Shown here: positions 63,416 through 64,000 of the stretch, piece by piece
Layout: every line of letters begins with the position of its first letter
Position numbering within the stretch: the first letter of the stretch is position 1
From: Reinekea forsetii
GTDB taxonomy: Bacteria; Pseudomonadota; Gammaproteobacteria; Pseudomonadales; Natronospirillaceae
Direction of reading: 5' to 3'
Length of the DNA: 64,000 nt
NCBI RefSeq assembly: GCF_018860385.1
Contig: NZ_JAHKPH010000013.1
Coordinates: forward strand, 186,001 to 250,000
The notes under the pieces: generated by a model
Databases searched by the model: none
Seen by the model: only the letters and a program-made list of their open reading frames with translations
What the model was told of the DNA's origin: nothing
Position numbers and translations under genes: made by a program

Positions 63416-64000
63416 GTGGAATTTACACTACCTAAAGACAGCCGCCTAAATAAAAAAAGCTTCACCTTTGGCGTGGCAACCGCATCGTTTCAAATTGAAG
63501 GCAGCACAAAAGCGGATGGCCGTTGCGAATCTATCTGGGATCGCTTTTGCGCAACCCCCGGAAAGGTTTTGAATGGCGATGATGGTTCAGTTGCCTGTGA
63601 ACACTACACTCGCCTAGAAGAGGACTTAGATTTAATTAAATCGCTCGGCGTGGATGCGTATCGGTTTTCAATTGCATGGCCACGTATTGAACCTAAACCA
63701 GGACAGTGGAATGAAGCTGGCTTTGATTTTTATGAACGCCTTGTCGATGGGCTAATAGCCCGTGGCATCAAACCTTACGCAACACTTTACCACTGGGATC
63801 TTCCCCAGTACCTTGAAGATAAAGGCGGTTGGATAAATCGTGAAACGGCCTATTTATTTTCTCGCTACGCTGAAAAATTGGTCGAACGTTTGGGCGATAA
63901 AGTGGTTTCCTATGCCACATTCAATGAACCCTTCTGCTCTGCCTATTTAGGGTATCGCTGGGGTATTCATGCGCCGGGTTTAAAGGATGATCGATTAGGG
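63416..64000 (+). CDS. GH1 beta-glucosidase, N-terminal part
   Basis: Starts at GTG 63416 and runs off the window; 195 residues are visible. GH1 features: FGVATASFQIEG, RFSIAWPRIEP, YHWDLPQYLEDKGGW and the acid/base Glu171 in TFNEP. The nucleophile motif (TENG) lies beyond the end. It hydrolyses beta-glucosides, probably imported by the upstream transporter, in the cytoplasm (no signal peptide). Confidence 0.93.
   Translation, partial: MEFTLPKDSRLNKKSFTFGVATASFQIEGSTKADGRCESIWDRFCATPGKVLNGDDGSVACEHYTRLEEDLDLIKSLGVDAYRFSIAWPRIEPKPGQWNEAGFDFYERLVDGLIARGIKPYATLYHWDLPQYLEDKGGWINRETAYLFSRYAEKLVERLGDKVVSYATFNEPFCSAYLGYRWGIHAPGLKDDRLG

Overview
The window is about 64 kb of densely packed bacterial chromosome of moderate GC content. 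It looks like a marine gammaproteobacterium, possibly in the Oceanospirillales/Saccharospirillaceae range. That placement is an inference from gene content: TRAP transport with DctBD, CheV, IcmF, a BaeSR-Spy-like locus, glycogen enzymes and a CUT1 beta-glucoside locus. No rRNA, tRNA, CRISPR array, integrase, transposase or prophage gene was seen. Genes run on both strands in short operons, often with ATGA stop/start overlaps, and many convergent ends share a hairpin terminator.

Layout. 1-6.5 kb: signalling cluster with a membrane sensor (cut by the window edge), an Rcp1-type receiver, a PAS-GGDEF-EAL protein and a CheB-CheR-coiled coil-PAS-REC hybrid. 6.5-14.1 kb: housekeeping and accessory genes (MATE exporter, AraC regulator, flavin reductase-like protein, sterol desaturase-family hydroxylase, TRM11-like methyltransferase, unknown lipoprotein with a CRP-like site upstream, a cysteine-less glutaredoxin-like protein, a small GAF protein). 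14.1-18.8 kb: fused isobutyryl-CoA mutase IcmF, a divergent LiuR-like MerR regulator, and YajQ. 18.8-25.8 kb: solute-binding protein, CheV, Spy-like periplasmic protein with BaeR/BaeS, a CheW-like protein, a GAF/ATPase protein and a small unknown protein. 25.9-30.3 kb: glgX and glgB. 30.5-35 kb: HtpX, a TudS/YbgA fusion with a conserved unknown partner, a cysteine-rich membrane protein and a chemoreceptor. 35.2-39.6 kb: RND adaptor and pump. 39.6-46.2 kb: DctB/DctD and a TRAP transporter dctPQM with a convincing sigma-54 promoter. 46.5-50 kb: heterodimeric ABC exporter. 50.1-54.4 kb: M19 dipeptidase, then an operon of VWA lipoprotein, ECF sigma factor and a membrane protein with anti-sigma topology. 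54.4-54.75 kb: two 165-bp copies of a structured palindromic repeat. 54.9-58.8 kb: cysK, two small membrane proteins, an OYE-family reductase and a Nudix protein. 58.9-64 kb: LacI regulator, sugar ABC importer and GH1 beta-glucosidase (cut by the window end), with matching operators.

The most informative non-coding signals are: a shared inverted repeat in front of both the spy-like gene and baeS (candidate BaeR operator); the -24/-12 promoter in front of dctP beside its likely activator DctD; LacI-type operators between the repressor and the sugar operon; an 18-bp palindrome between icmF and the MerR gene; and the two tandem repeats at 54.4-54.75 kb, whose internal stem differs between copies by a base-pair swap that preserves pairing. 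The best candidate for an under-described system is the VWA lipoprotein / ECF sigma / membrane protein operon at 51.4-54.4 kb.
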